64,000 nt of DNA from Liolophura sinensis (GCF_032854445.1 NC_088300.1:14787191-14851190), one strand, 5' to 3'. Shown: positions 25,501-36,491, counted from the first letter of the stretch. Numbers and translations are program-made. The notes: a model not told the origin generated them from the letters alone.

Positions 25501-28500
25501 AGCCTGTACTGAGGTGTGCTTACAGTGCAAGGTGTTCTGAATGCCACTGGCTAACTGGAACTGTTACAGGAGGCCTGTACTGAGGTGTGCTTACAATGAA
25601 TGGTGTTATGGATGCCACTGTCTGGCTGGAACTGTTGCAAGAGGCCTGTACTGAAGTGTGCTTTACTAAATGGTGTTATGGATGCCACTGGCTAACTGGT
25701 ACTGTTACAGAAGGCCTGTACTGAGGTGTGCTTACACTGAATGGTATTATGGATTCCAGTGTCTGACTGGAACTGTTACAGGAGGCTTTCACTAAAGGCT
25801 GTTATGGATGCCACTGGCTAACTGGAACTGTTTCTGGAGGCCTGTACTGAGGTGTGCTTACCTTGTATGGTGTTCTGGATACCAGTGGCAGACTGGAACT
25901 GTTCCAAGAGGTCAGCGCTGAGGGCTGCTGCTCCAGACACCGCCACCCTTACGCTCGACAGGTCAGTTTGCTGGGCTAAAGGATGTTTGGAAAGGAACAT
26001 GCAGACTGGGGGCACTAGGTTCAGGATGGAAATCTGCAAACCACAGATAACCAGGGTGGAATATTTTAATAAATGTGAACTGTGTTCTAGTCGCTCTGTA
26101 TATCATTTTGGAAACAGTCTTCAAAAGTCGAGGTCAAGATATCATCCCGTAGTTTTCTGCTTAGTGTTTCATTTTTTTTGAGGTTCGCACGGAAGGCAAC
26201 CAGCGCTTCATCCACGTACCCTTTGTTCTTCTAGCACTGACAGCATGTTCTGGTCAAAACGAGGCGTCACAACTAGGGTTACACCGGCGACGAGAGCACT
26301 CAGCGAAGTCATCAAGCCAAAGATATGGAACAGGGGGAGATAACAAAGCATCCGGTCCTCAGGCACGGAAGGGAATGCCCCACTGAAAATAAACAGTACT
26401 GTTGTTTTTGGGAGGAGGCGGGGGTGGGGGGGGGTGGGGGGGGGGGGGTGATATGATGGCGATCAGTTTCCTGAGTTGATGGACCCGAAGTGACCGGAGG
26501 AGTCCGAGGTGACCGGGGGAACTAGAGTGGCCGGGGGTTACTAGATTAGCCGAAGGAAATCGGTTCACCAGAAAAAAAAAACTGGAATCACCGAGTTAAC
26601 CTGTACTGAACATAGCACACAGATGTGGACTGAAAACATTAACTTCATTTGGATAGAGCAAATCAAATACGTGTTCAGAAAAAAAGAAACAAACACGTGT
26701 CACGATTAGATTACACTTAGTTACTTTTGCATAGGTGGAAAAAGAGGATGTGCAAAAGCGCCGTACATAAACTGTTTGATGTTGGCGCTGATAGTGCTGT
26801 GAGTTATCATGACACCTTTCGGCATGCCAGTGGTGCCGCTAGAGTAGGGGAGCAGGACGATGTCCGAGGTCGGGTCGATGTCTACGCGGTCAGGAAAAGC
26901 GGATCCATCATCGGAGAGCAGGGAAGAGAAGGGGCAGCAACCTTCCGCCTCTCCAAACACTATCACGTCCTGAAAAAATGCCAAGATTACCCAACTTGCA
27001 AAATGTGCCATTAAAAGCACATATGTTGTTTATATTTACTTATTAATCATTTGCTTTTTTAAGTTTACCACTACATAATATCAATGCAATATGTAATTGT
27101 TGTATAATTTGTGAAACAAAAGTGGACGGTATGGAACGATGTTGTCCCCTGATGAGTTACAGAGGACACAGAATGAATGATTACGGCTTAATGCCACATC
27201 GGCAATATCTCAACCATATCGTGGCGGATGAGTGATTTCGTGTGAACATTTAGAATTGCAAACACAACAAACGCAGGGTCATTAAGGTGCCATTTATGAA
27301 TATCATAGCCTCAGTGCTGTCAAACAACAATGGTATATAATTCAACTCTATATCTTCGAATGTTACACAATGCCCTTTCCAAAAAATTATATTTTCAGAC
27401 AAAACCATTCTTCTGTTTACTGGTCTTACCTTTAGGTTTGGCAAAGCTTGTCGAACATTCTGTACTATGGGTGTAAACTGAGGGAAAGTGGCAATTGCTC
27501 GGGCCTTACAGTCCACCAAATGGTCACGTAAATCGTCTGTGAGGATTGCCCACAAAATGGATTAACTCTTAAGAACAGGTCAAAATGTAACAGAGAATCT
27601 ACCTAATTCATTAGCATTTTAGGGTTAAGATTTTAAGTACATTGCTTTTCATAAAAATGCTTGAAATGCAAGACACGACAGACATTCACGTGTTTTAATT
27701 CAAAATCACGTTGCCACAGTCAATATATTGAATCTCACTCTTTTCACCTATTTTTCATAATATTGCTGAATGATTTCTTCATCTTCATCCAGCAAAAGGG
27801 GCAGTGCACATGGAATGCGAAGTGAGTGAAACCCCGTCGTCATCAAACAAGAACGTACCTTGTTTGTTCTTACGAACAGCACTTACCAACAGAACACAGG
27901 GGATTGATGAAAGAGACAGTTCCACCAATGGCAATCACACCCAGGCACAGGATGACATACTCCGCGGAGTTCAGTGCACATATACTGATGACGTCACCTT
28001 TCTTGTAGCCTAATTTGATGAGACCACTGGCCACCATGACCATGGCATCCTTGAGATCGGAGTTGGTATACTGACGCCCAGTATCCACTTCGTACTAAAA
28101 TCGGTAGGTGGAATAACAATGGAGATGTTTAGAGCAGTATAGGTAAAAAGTTGTGATAAGCAAAGCGTAAAATGAATAATTGTCTGAAAAGCACGATAAA
28201 TGCTAAACATGGCTTCAGCCTAACAGATAATCGATTCTGTTCTTTACATCTCACACACACGTTACAGGTGAAACAAATAAGGTTTCAGTCTTTCACTGAA
28301 GTCCATTCAATTCATAAGGCTAAGAACTTTTAGTCTGTTTATGTCGAACATCGCTTCAATACCGGTACATTTATTAGTTTGAAAAAATTTTATCTGTAAA
28401 TCTATGTTATATAACAGTGTCAGAACTTACGATGGCCTGTGAGTTTCCCCCCCTAGTTAGCGCCTCTATCATCGTGTGCCCGAAGGCTTCCTTCGGAAGA

Positions 28501-28712
28501 TTCAGGGGTGGGTGGTGACTGTGAACAACCCGATCCTCTCCTACAAGGCCTGGGGTAGCCATAGATAGCCGCCTAGGGAAAATCAGCTGAGTACTAGTGT
28601 CGACTACGCACCGGGGGCCAAAGAGGGGCCTACCAATTACCTTGGACCGAACCTTAACACCTGGACCACCGGCCTTGGATATAAGGGACAGTAACTGTCC
28701 TTGACGCTTCAT
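19541..28712 (-). CDS. 4-coumarate-CoA-ligase-like acyl-CoA synthetase paralogue, 11 exons, frameshift in exon 10
   Basis: Exons in transcript order: 28712-28431, 28094-27887, 27536-27430, 26969-26767, 26382-26220, 26033-25862, 24551-24457, 20837-20696, 20426-20344, 19979-19813, 19647-19541. Six of these equal the forward paralogue in length (208, 107, 203, 172, 142, 83 nt) and every phase agrees except at exon 10. Motifs: SSGTTG (about residues 242-247), [31 protein letters not shown] and the terminal SGKILRR lysine loop. The N-terminus ([16 protein letters not shown]...) is basic and could be a mitochondrial presequence. Exon 10 is 167 nt where 166 would keep frame; one extra G in a G5 run shifts the frame and would remove the catalytic lysine. 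Without that base the product would be 575 aa. Either a sequencing/assembly error or a recent pseudogene. Confidence 0.85.
19813..19979 (-). CDS. Exon 10 of the reverse synthetase, with +1 frameshift
   Basis: Starts [16 protein letters not shown] and runs to [10 protein letters not shown]. The frame then slips at a run of five G on the coding strand (CCCCC at 19852-19856 on +). The correct downstream frame reads [13 protein letters not shown], which matches the [12 protein letters not shown] segment of the paralogue and joins in phase to exon 11. As written, translation leaves the conserved frame and hits a stop in exon 11. Confidence 0.85.
20068..20128 (-). repeat. SINE body fragment in intron 9 of the reverse synthetase
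   Basis: GAAGAATATTTCACTTATAT followed by GACGGCGGCCGGCATTATGG is the reverse body domain only; head and tail are missing. Confidence 0.7.
21090..21200 (+). repeat. Second dispersed repeat family, copy 2
   Basis: GTGTCTGGTGTCATCGGCAT and CTGCTACAAGGAGACACTGT align with GTGTCGTCGGCATG and TGCTACAAGAAGAAACAGT of the copy at 4637-4805, in the same order. Confidence 0.6.
21231..21474. repeat. Two-copy 128-bp tandem duplication
   Basis: The block starting GGTTAAGGTGACCTCTGACC at 21231 recurs at 21359 with few changes, and ends CATTTTAAACCATTC / CATTTTAAGCCATTC. It abuts the SINE that follows. In intron 7 of the reverse synthetase, antisense to that gene. Confidence 0.85.
21472..21682 (+). mobile_element. 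SINE, 5'-truncated, in intron 7 of the reverse synthetase
   Basis: Begins inside the tRNA-like head (CACCAATGAGGTCGCTGTGA) and continues through the middle (GGCTCTGCCCGGCTTCCTCC), the body and an (AAAT)n tail. Well conserved relative to the other copies. Confidence 0.85.
23396..23761. repeat. ~77-bp minisatellite, about five copies
   Basis: Repeating unit GAACTTTGGAGAATGATGTG ... GAGTCCTATTTTGAC ... AGTGACTAGCAGGATA. A further partial unit appears at about 24343-24400 beyond an inserted 574-bp element, so the array was once continuous. Confidence 0.8.
23762..24335. mobile_element. 574-bp TIR element inserted into the ~77-bp minisatellite
   Basis: Left end TGGGCATAATAAAGGGCCG at 23762; the inverse of the right end (CGGCCCATTTTTTTATGCCCA) is nearly the same. 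Minisatellite sequence resumes right after it at about 24343. No transposase frame was seen, so non-autonomous. Confidence 0.65.
24760..25861 (-). repeat. ~71-bp minisatellite derived from the exon 6/intron 6 junction of the reverse synthetase
   Basis: Roughly 15 copies, with some shorter ~54-bp variants. Read on the gene strand, each unit contains a copy of the last ~50 nt of exon 6 (CTGGAACTGTT-type core on +), then the donor region, seen on + as AGTACTGAGGTGTGCTTAC. One copy at about 25050-25066 still reads GCTTACCTTGTATGGTG, identical to the true donor edge. Copies farther from the exon are more diverged. Confidence 0.88.
25862..26033 (-). CDS. Exon 6 of the reverse synthetase
   Basis: 172 nt, phase 0 to phase 1, encoding [18 protein letters not shown], then [16 protein letters not shown] and ending [10 protein letters not shown]. 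The real donor is CAAG|GTAAGC. Its 3' ~50 nt are the source (or last unit) of the adjacent minisatellite. This is the same exon whose 5' end was amplified in the forward paralogue. Confidence 0.88.
26405..26449 (+). other. G-rich tract (possible G-quadruplex) upstream of exon 5 of the reverse synthetase
   Basis: Runs of G in groups of five or more over 45 bp on +. In the reverse gene's transcript this is a C-rich tract ending about 20 nt before the exon 5 acceptor at 26382. Confidence 0.6.
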
Positions 28713-28811
28713 CCTGTCTGTCTGACTGTTCGTTCAGTCCGAGTTGTTGTAAGCTGGAAACGGACAGTCGGTCTAATCATTACACCTTACGCCTATATTT
28801 TCATTGTGATG

Positions 28812-28890
28812 GTGATCATTCACATCGCTTCGTGCCATCATTCACATTGCTTTGTGCCATCATTCGCATCGCTTCGTGCCATCATTAGAT
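28812..28890. repeat. Three copies of a 26-bp direct repeat
   Basis: CATTCACATCGCTTCGTGCC-type unit three times in a row, about 100 bp upstream of the start codon of the reverse synthetase. It could lie in the 5' UTR or promoter. Confidence 0.85.
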
Positions 28891-28910
28891 AATAGTACGA
28901 CAATTCGAGC

Positions 28911-29570
28911 ATTCGAGGGATTTGACGAGGTACGAAACAAGGTTCAGCAGTATCGGGTTACACAATACACACTCAGACGAAGGAGTTGAAGTTTATTATA
29001 ACCCTAAAATGAAGAAAATTAGGCACAAAACGGCATATTTCATGCAGCTTTTTGCTGCGGTTTTCTTTCTCTCCCTCCACATTTCATACATTTTAGACCA
29101 ATCATCGGAAAAAGCTTATTCCATTGCAGTTGACCTAGATATTTCAAAGCTGCGTGTGTATGACGTCGGGCCTAATTGTTGAGTGACGTAGGAATGTAAA
29201 ATTGCACTGTACATGTATTATGACGTCATTCCGCTGAGCTCAGATTAAAACGTCTTGAAACAAATGTTTCTGTTTCCACGTCATGGCGTCTAAAATAAAC
29301 TATCAAAGATGTCAATAAAGAAGCAATATCTATAAACTGTGCGAAAGAACACTTTTCACTGAAGGAAATTCCAATAGTTATATAAATCACAAAAGCAAAT
29401 CTAAGAAGTCAACAAACTCAAGTTCTTTTATTTGTAGACATAAACAGTATGAAATCGTATTATTCATATTCGAGGTAAGCGTACCGCCCGGTGTGTTGTG
29501 CGACACCCTCGACCTTGTTTGTAAGGTCATCTCTATTTAATATGTATATTTGCACACGGCCCGCAACTAA
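28911..29570. repeat. Dispersed repeat with two arms, copy 1 (rearranged)
   Basis: Arm B (28911-28985, containing AAGGTTCAGCAGTATCGGGT) matches 48535-48610 on the same strand. Arm A (about 29408-29570, containing GTAAGGTCATCTCTATTTAA) matches 48296-48450 on the opposite strand. The arms are therefore inverted relative to each other compared with the second copy. Confidence 0.65.
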
Positions 29571-29998
29571 CAATGAGGTAGATTATTCAATACACATCAG
29601 CCAATTAAAATTCATCATATGTAAGACAAGTTCTAAACAACTTTTCTATGAAAATATACTGATCCCAAACCAGGCCATTATTCAGTTTATTCGTAGGTAT
29701 ATGTCCGGGTCACCTGTTTGCTCATTGAGACGTTGTTGACGTCATAAATACGTAGAATGCAAGCTCATCGACTGACACCTTCACAAACACAGGAGCCCGT
29801 TTGTATCACATAGCATGGATAAGTGTTCATTCACAACCTCAGCGCTTGAGCTACATTTGCTTAGCGCATCGAGTTTTAAACAACTGGATCCGTTTGAAAT
29901 GAATCCGTTGATAACAGCATGTATTTATTTACAGCAAGGCATGTGAGAACATGTAAACCTCCTCAAAAATCCTCGGGCCGATTAGTTGGTTTCATCAG

Positions 29999-30222
29999 AG
30001 GGGCCTCCGTGGCCGAGGGACAATGAACCAGGAGCCTCTCACTTAAGCGGATGTTGTGAGTTCAAGTCCAGCTCATGCTGGCTTCCTCTCCGGTCGAACG
30101 TGGAAAGCTTTGTCAGCAACCTACGGATGGTCGACCGTTTCCCCCACCATATGCTGGCCGCCGTCGTATAAGTGAAATATTCTTGAGTACGGTGTAAAAC
30201 ACCAATTGAATAAAAGAAAAAT
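29999..30222 (+). mobile_element. SINE, nearly full length
   Basis: Head GGGGCCTCCGTGGCCGAGG, B-box-like GTTCAAGTCC, GCTGGCTTCCTCTCC middle, body and a short A-rich tail. A small deletion removes part of the middle domain. Confidence 0.85.
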
Positions 30223-30463
30223 GCGTACATGTAATTCTACTCAGTGAGCGCATAAACAGTTACAGTTTATCCAGTTATATAGCAATGCTGTTTGCGATTT
30301 TAAACTATATGTAGAGACTATATAATGAGTTAATATTGATCGTTCAGTTTCTTTCTCTGTTAAACCGGCCTAGGAGGTACAACTTATTGACCGGTTTTAT
30401 GATACTGATAATCATAAAACTCGCCATCAGGTTTGGGAATCCTAGACAATTTTTGTTTAAGAT

Positions 30464-30601
30464 GTACTCCATTCAAACAATAGGTGGAGGCTAAACATTT
30501 AAAATTACCGACAATAGAATGTGTAAACATTTGTACTCCATTCAAACACTAGGTGGGGGCTAAACATATAAAATTACTGACAATAAAATGTGTAAACATT
30601 T
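30464..30601. repeat. Two-copy 69-bp tandem duplication
   Basis: GTACTCCATTCAAACA at 30464 and again at 30533, each copy ending TGTGTAAACATTT. Confidence 0.9.
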
Positions 30602-30879
30602 ACCAAAGACCCCATGCACAAAAGTCATGGTCAGTTAAATGTGGACGTATCGTGGTCAGGAAAAAAGCCAAAATGTAGTAGTCAGAAGAATGCAAGTCGG
30701 AAAAAAGGTTCCTAGCATTTTTAATAACACCCCTTGGGAGAAAGTGGCATTGTCCATGTTATATAATACGGGATCAAGATTAGTTGACCCAAAGATATTA
30801 CATAACATGTTAGGGACAAAATCTCTAAATTCGTGTTTTCAAAAATGTTAGCCACGCATTTCCAGGCTTGAGAATGGAT

Positions 30880-31170
30880 AAAAACTGTCAACATAATGCC
30901 GAACGTTGTGGTCAGTGAAATGTGTAAACATAGTGGTTAGCATAAATTGCAAACACTTCAAATCATGAAAATATGTAAACATCGTGGTCACCATAAAGCC
31001 CAAACATTGTGACCAGTAAAATATGCAAACATAGTTGTAAGCCTAATGCACAAGCTCACGGACTGTAAAATAGGTAAACACCACGTGCAGCACTTTAAAA
31101 AAATCTCATAATCAGTATGATGTGTAAACATCGTCATTAGTGTGATGTGCAGACGGCGTGGTAAGCGTGA
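30880..31170. repeat. Degenerate ~40-bp tandem repeat
   Basis: Repeating GTAAACATCGTGGTCA / GCAAACATAGTTGTAAG with intervening AAAATATG-like spacers. Heavily diverged; the period is approximate. Confidence 0.55.
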
Positions 31171-31551
31171 ACCAACAGGGGAGTGTCGAGTTGTAGGTCT
31201 TTTGTTGCCAAAGGTAAAAATAGTCTTACGGTTCCATCTGAATGGTGACAAATGTTAGACAACCTTGTTGATTTACTGATCGCCTGTCTCACCCTTTCCC
31301 AGAGACACAAATGACACCTCTTACCTTTAGGAACTTGTCCAGTTCACAAAATGTTCAGATTCTCAATTTTCTCTTTCATTTGTCTACTCTAAATTACCTG
31401 TTACGACACTTTTTACAGATGCCCGTGTTATAGTGAATGGGATAAAAAGCAATTGCCTAACATTTTTGACCAGTCACATGATACGTTTGAACTCTCTCTA
31501 CCTTTGACAATAAAAGATTTCGAATTCGAAACTCCCGTACTAGACCGTGGT

Positions 31552-31800
31552 CAACATAATACACAAATGCCTCGGCCAAAATAAAGTGTAGATGTTTCCG
31601 TCAACATATTTCGCAAAAGCTTCAGCCAATGTAATATCCAAATGCTTCGGTGAATAGGCCTATAATGTGCAAATGTCTCGGTTAACGTAATGTGCAGACA
31701 TCTCGATCTAAATAATGTATAAATGTCTCGCGGTCAACTTAATGTACAAATGCTTCGGTCAGTATAACGTGCAAATGCCTAGGTCAGCATCATGCGCAAT
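31552..31800. repeat. Degenerate ~31-bp tandem repeat
   Basis: About eight diverged units of the form GTCAACATAATGTGCAAATG plus CTCG. It may be an older relative of the array at 30880-31170. Confidence 0.6.
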
Positions 31801-33853
31801 AATCGACATATACACACACCCGAAGGTGAGTCACAACATAAACTAAATCCTGGTTTTAGGACTACATATATAAACATTTATGTAGTAAAAAAAAGCTATT
31901 TTAATATTTTTATCCGCCAGGGTAATATACTTTGATGGCAATTTGATTCTATCCTAAAAATTCTACCTTTAAGAAACAAGTATAGGCCTATAGCTTTTTT
32001 TTTCTTAATATTTATGATAAGTACAAGATTATTAACTTACTTAGGCCTTCGAAGCTCGTCCCCGATGTGTGAACCCTTAGGCGAAGAAAGAGGGCATAAG
32101 TGCATGTATTAGGTGTGTGTACCGACTGATCAAAGGTCGCTGGTTAACATGAACGGGTATGTGAAGAGGAAGTGACGCATGCGGAGAGCCGGGGTCCGCA
32201 GCGTGCTCTGACAGGTATGTATGTCAATAACACACACACACACTTTGTCAAGTGTTCTATATCATCAAGGGGCGCGCTGACATAAACTGACACTCATGTA
32301 CAAATCTTGATTCATTATAGCACAACAAACATTTTATTCTTACCTCCGTATAGCCTGAGATCATACGTAAAATGGAAACTGCCACAAAGGTCATTTCAGT
32401 TTGATGCAGATTTTTCCCCCATTTATTTTATTTTTTAGTTTTTGCTTTAGCAACTATCACAATAAGTGTTTAGCATTGCGTAGCTTATTATTGTGACCTG
32501 GGTATATGTACAAAGTAAAAAAAAAAACACCAGAAGGGCCGCCTTGATCAATTGGCAACACTTAAAAAAAATTGTCAGTGTTATGTTTCTTGTACAGAGG
32601 CTTAACGTTTTAGATGTGATAATAAATATTCCATTACAATATTGTATTGGTAGGTTATTTTATATTTTTCTTTGGTACTGAATTACATTTCACAATGACT
32701 GGAATTGAGTTCTTTACTAACTTGTTTTTCGTCTATTGCTCATAGACACCTAAACATCTACCATCAGATATAAAAGATAAGTTTTGAAATCCAGCCCCTG
32801 TATATTTGCATGTACATCGTCTTTAGGCATCATTATATGGCGTAAAGCGCCAATCAAATAAATTTTGTCACCATTAAGAGGTTCAATTTTCAGCCGTTCC
32901 TCTTGTACAAAAGCAGTCTTTGAAAACAAATTGATTGGTGGCCGAAGGGGCACTGGCCTAAAATATCACCCAGTCTGAACACTAGAAATTTTATACGCAA
33001 CTTTATAACTCATACATTCTGATCTTAGTACTAGAATAGGCCTAAATCCATAGAAGTCGGTAGGCCTCATTTTCGTTTAATCAAGCTAGCGACGTCCAAC
33101 TCCTTGATTGCGTAGCCTTTTAGCGCAGTATCACCCTTGCTAACAGGAAGATGCTGGTAGGCCTCTAGATATGTAGGCCTGCGATTGTTTATTCTCTTCG
33201 TGCAATCATAAGATCACGTCATATGCATGTATGGAGCCAATGAATTGATTATGTCACCCAAAAATATAGATTAATATGGATCTTTTCCTTTTCTGTCACC
33301 ACAAAACCAGCCACTCTCCCTTAGTATGGTGATTTTGGCTTTCAATAAGCGGCTAAAGAGCAGCTGATATTTCAAGTACGACAGGTATTTTCAACGTGTT
33401 CAGTAGACCTACCATTCTATGTTTATATGCAGTATTTCAGTTTTGCAGCAGTTTTCTGCTATAGGAGAAGATTGATGTTGAGGGACTTATTGGCCAACGA
33501 AAACCCTTGCAAACCACATTTAGGCTATATGACTGATTTAACAAGCAGAAGACATTCAGAGTTTATTTTTCCTGGTCTTAAGGTGGCAGTGCCAGTATAG
33601 GCCTATTCTACATGCAGTTTAAACCGTTCATATGTACTCGATACAAAGTGAATCGCAATAAGAACGGTATGTCCACATCTAGGAAAAGATAGCGCTTAGT
33701 TTAGCCTTACTCCAGACCAGCCTGACTAATAATGTTATAGGCCTACACTGTACTTGTCTGTCACCTAAACACTGTTCTCATTGCTCCCAGCGAGTAGGGA
33801 GGTGGGGGCCCTGTCTAGGGTGTGAAATATCGCAGAAAACCAGCTAGGCCTAC

Positions 33854-33856
<3 letters not shown>

Positions 33857-33893
<37 letters not shown>
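33857..33893. repeat. (TA)n microsatellite
   Basis: Uninterrupted TA dinucleotides directly against the left end of the solo LTR; more TA repeats follow the right end (34662-34680). Confidence 0.95.
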
Positions 33894-33897
<4 letters not shown>

Positions 33898-34661
33898 ACG
33901 ACCCAAACTGTCTGTATCATAAAGAGATGGCTTGTTCGAAATACACGACAGTTTAGCCGCACAAAAAGTAACCAATACCAGCAGATTTTATTTTACAACA
34001 ATTTATTAGGTTTAACAAGAACAGATAACAAGACTTTTACAAATACTAAAGTACTTAAGTTTAACAAGAAAGGATAGCAGTATCCATACAAATACTAAAG
34101 TACTTACATGTACAACGGTGTCAAGTCCAAACGGACACATAGGCCTATATTCCACAATGCGGAAAACCATACAGGCATAAATGCACAAATAAGAGGGAAA
34201 ATCCACAGTATAACTGAGTGTATGACGAAATATACACAAAATTCCACAGACAGGGTCCATGTACTAATAAGCACTGTGTAGGCCTACACAAGAGCACAAA
34301 TTAAATATACTAGTTCAAACTGAACAAGTGCTCGGTGGAGATATGATATAACAAAGCCAGAGGCTATAAAGGCTCCAAAATTCAGCACAAAAGTCCTACT
34401 AAGGTAATACCCAGGGAAAGCATCCAAAACTCTCAATAATTCTCCTTTCTCCCCCTTTGACCTGCTTTCATAGGTCTTATATAGACTGGTGGAGTTTTCT
34501 AGAATAAGCAAATTCTTGAACACTTGTTGTAAACAAACAGGCCCCGAACTGAGGGTATTCTGGAATATTCTAAGGCAGAGGCAGACAACAGGCCCTGAAC
34601 TCAGCATATGTAAACAGTGGCAAGCTAAATTTAGAAGTTGACGGCAGTAGTTCACATAACA
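33894..34661 (-). mobile_element. Solo LTR of a retrotransposon
   Basis: The 768-bp segment starts TGTTACGACC and ends ATAACA, giving TG...CA termini in either orientation. On the minus strand it carries a TATATAA box (34477-34483) and, farther on, AATAAA hexamers (34002-34007 and 33987-33992), in the order expected of U3-R-U5. No internal gag/pol sequence is attached and no second LTR lies nearby. It sits inside a TA microsatellite, so the ATAT target duplication cannot be distinguished from the repeat. Reading frames inside it (for example 34284-34655) are not genes. Confidence 0.65.
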
Positions 34662-34915
34662 ATATATATATATATATATATCCCCCTAAAAGATCCCTAA
34701 TACATGTAATCTAGTTCTTGAGCGTTGTTTTGTTGTATGGACTTCATAGCGTTGGTTTTACTGTTGATGCTGTAAGTCCGTTATTATCTTATCTGTTATT
34801 ATCGGCATGTACATGTAAGCCTACGTACGTTGGCCCATGGAGATCTCTAATTCTCCACTTTTCAGCAGTTTTTTTTTTTTTTTGGAATGAGGTATTGTAG
34901 ACATGACCTAGTACG

Positions 34916-35031
34916 GCCGGAGAGGAAGCCACCATGAGCTGGACTTGAACTCACAGCGACTGCATTGGTGAGAGACTCCTGGGTCATTACGCTCCGCTAG
35001 CGCGCTAACCAACTGAGCCACAGACGCCCCT
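34916..35031 (-). repeat. SINE head-only fragment
   Basis: Contains the tRNA-like head and proximal part (GCGCTAACCAACTGAGCCAC on +), but stops at the TACGGCCGGAG junction. Middle, body and tail are absent, unlike the usual 5' truncation. Confidence 0.85.
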
Positions 35032-35976
35032 TCAGTGGGCTGATGGCGCTTATTTGCGAACATTGACAGGGGAGGTAACTGTGTCCTCATGTAAACAACC
35101 ACTACCATCATCAAAATAACGTCCCTTTATTTCATCTGACAGATCATCGACGCCGATCAGCGAAATTTACCGTAGGTTTGCCGTTTCCAAAATCTGATTT
35201 GATTTTAACAGCTGCAGGTGTAGAAACTATTCAGTAAAATCTATTGCTCTGTGGCTGTGACAAGTTATTATCACCTCATTGACAACATTTGGACAGTTAA
35301 TTGATGTGTTCATGTCGATAACTGGACACTCACAGACCCTGTGCATGATGCAGATGGATTTGTTTTCAAACCGTAACATACAATCTGATACTGGCTTGCC
35401 ACACAGCCAGTGGTATTTCTTTTGTATTTATTGTGCAAACAAAATAGTACAAACACGATCATTTATGTTAATCGCTGGTCAGCTCTGCAGTCATGTTTAA
35501 GTGTGAATTGTCCATGTGGTGCTACTTGCACTTTCAGTTGGGCAGATATTGCATCATCGTCAGAAACGTCAATTTCCTCATCACAAATTTGAACTTGGCT
35601 TGTCACAGATTAGTCTAATGATCGGATTAATTCCCACCACATCAATTGCCCAAATTGTGACAGAATAATTAGTGTAAAATTGGTATAAGTTTTCTTAATA
35701 GTATTTTGGCAGATCGAAACTCTGGACTGTCAGTTATATAATACCGGTACAGAATTATCCAGGGCTACAATAACACTTGGAATGTTATTTTACCCTCGTC
35801 GATCCCATGTCTTTAAGCTTTAGAACATGTTTGCCCAAATTGTAATGTAACTTTTCATAGAACAAATCATAGTCATTGTTGGGAAATGCTTAATGTGAAT
35901 GGCAGCCCTTAGTTTGACAGTTCTATGGTTGTCATGGGTCCTTATAGACCCTATGGCTTTGAGAAGGTGGGCGATT

Positions 35977-36001
35977 TATATATATATATATATATATATA
36001 T
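35977..36001. repeat. (TA)n microsatellite
   Basis: TA dinucleotide run followed by a T homopolymer. Confidence 0.95.
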
Positions 36002-36491
36002 GTTTTTTTTTTTTTTGTACGTGCTAACTGAGTGAAATCTCAGATAAAGTTTGAAACAAAATCTGATTCATGCACAAGTTTTGCATATTTAACTACTTCC
36101 GTTGTTCTCATTGGATGTTGATTTCCACGCAGTATGACTCCAGATATAGTGTGATTTTTATACAGTTCTATGTACTAGTTCACAATGTGGAATCCATGCA
36201 GAAGATTTGCTTATTTAATGGGATCATTGATTCTAGTTTTTTGTAGGGTTCTGTGCTAGAACTACTTCAACTGATGTCAGAGTTTTATATTATTTCCTGG
36301 CAGGTAGATTTTATTACCCTTCAGATTACATTTTATAACCAGCTTGCATATTTAGCGTCAAATACACAAATTGTCAGAATTGTCTTGCTTTGTTTTTCTT
36401 CAGATAGCTTTGGTGGAAAGATGATGCCGATTATGTCAGCCTAGTTTTAATATAATGGTAACCAGTTACAAATATAAGTAAAGCCAGCACC

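Larger units (their letters stand above)
28713..36491. other. Gene-free interval between the reverse synthetase and the TMEM160-like gene
   Basis: 7.8 kb with repeats listed separately: short direct repeats, SINEs, degenerate tandem arrays and a solo LTR. It must contain the promoters of both divergent genes, but no convincing core promoter was recognised. Confidence 0.5.

Noticed and set aside
28812-28890. Regular direct repeats resembling a CRISPR array
   Set aside because: Head-to-tail without unique spacers, in a eukaryotic genome. The same reasoning excludes the arrays at 40931-41312 and 57428-58680.
34284-34655. 123-codon minus-strand ORF
   Set aside because: Lies inside the solo LTR and matches no retroviral or cellular protein motif I can see.
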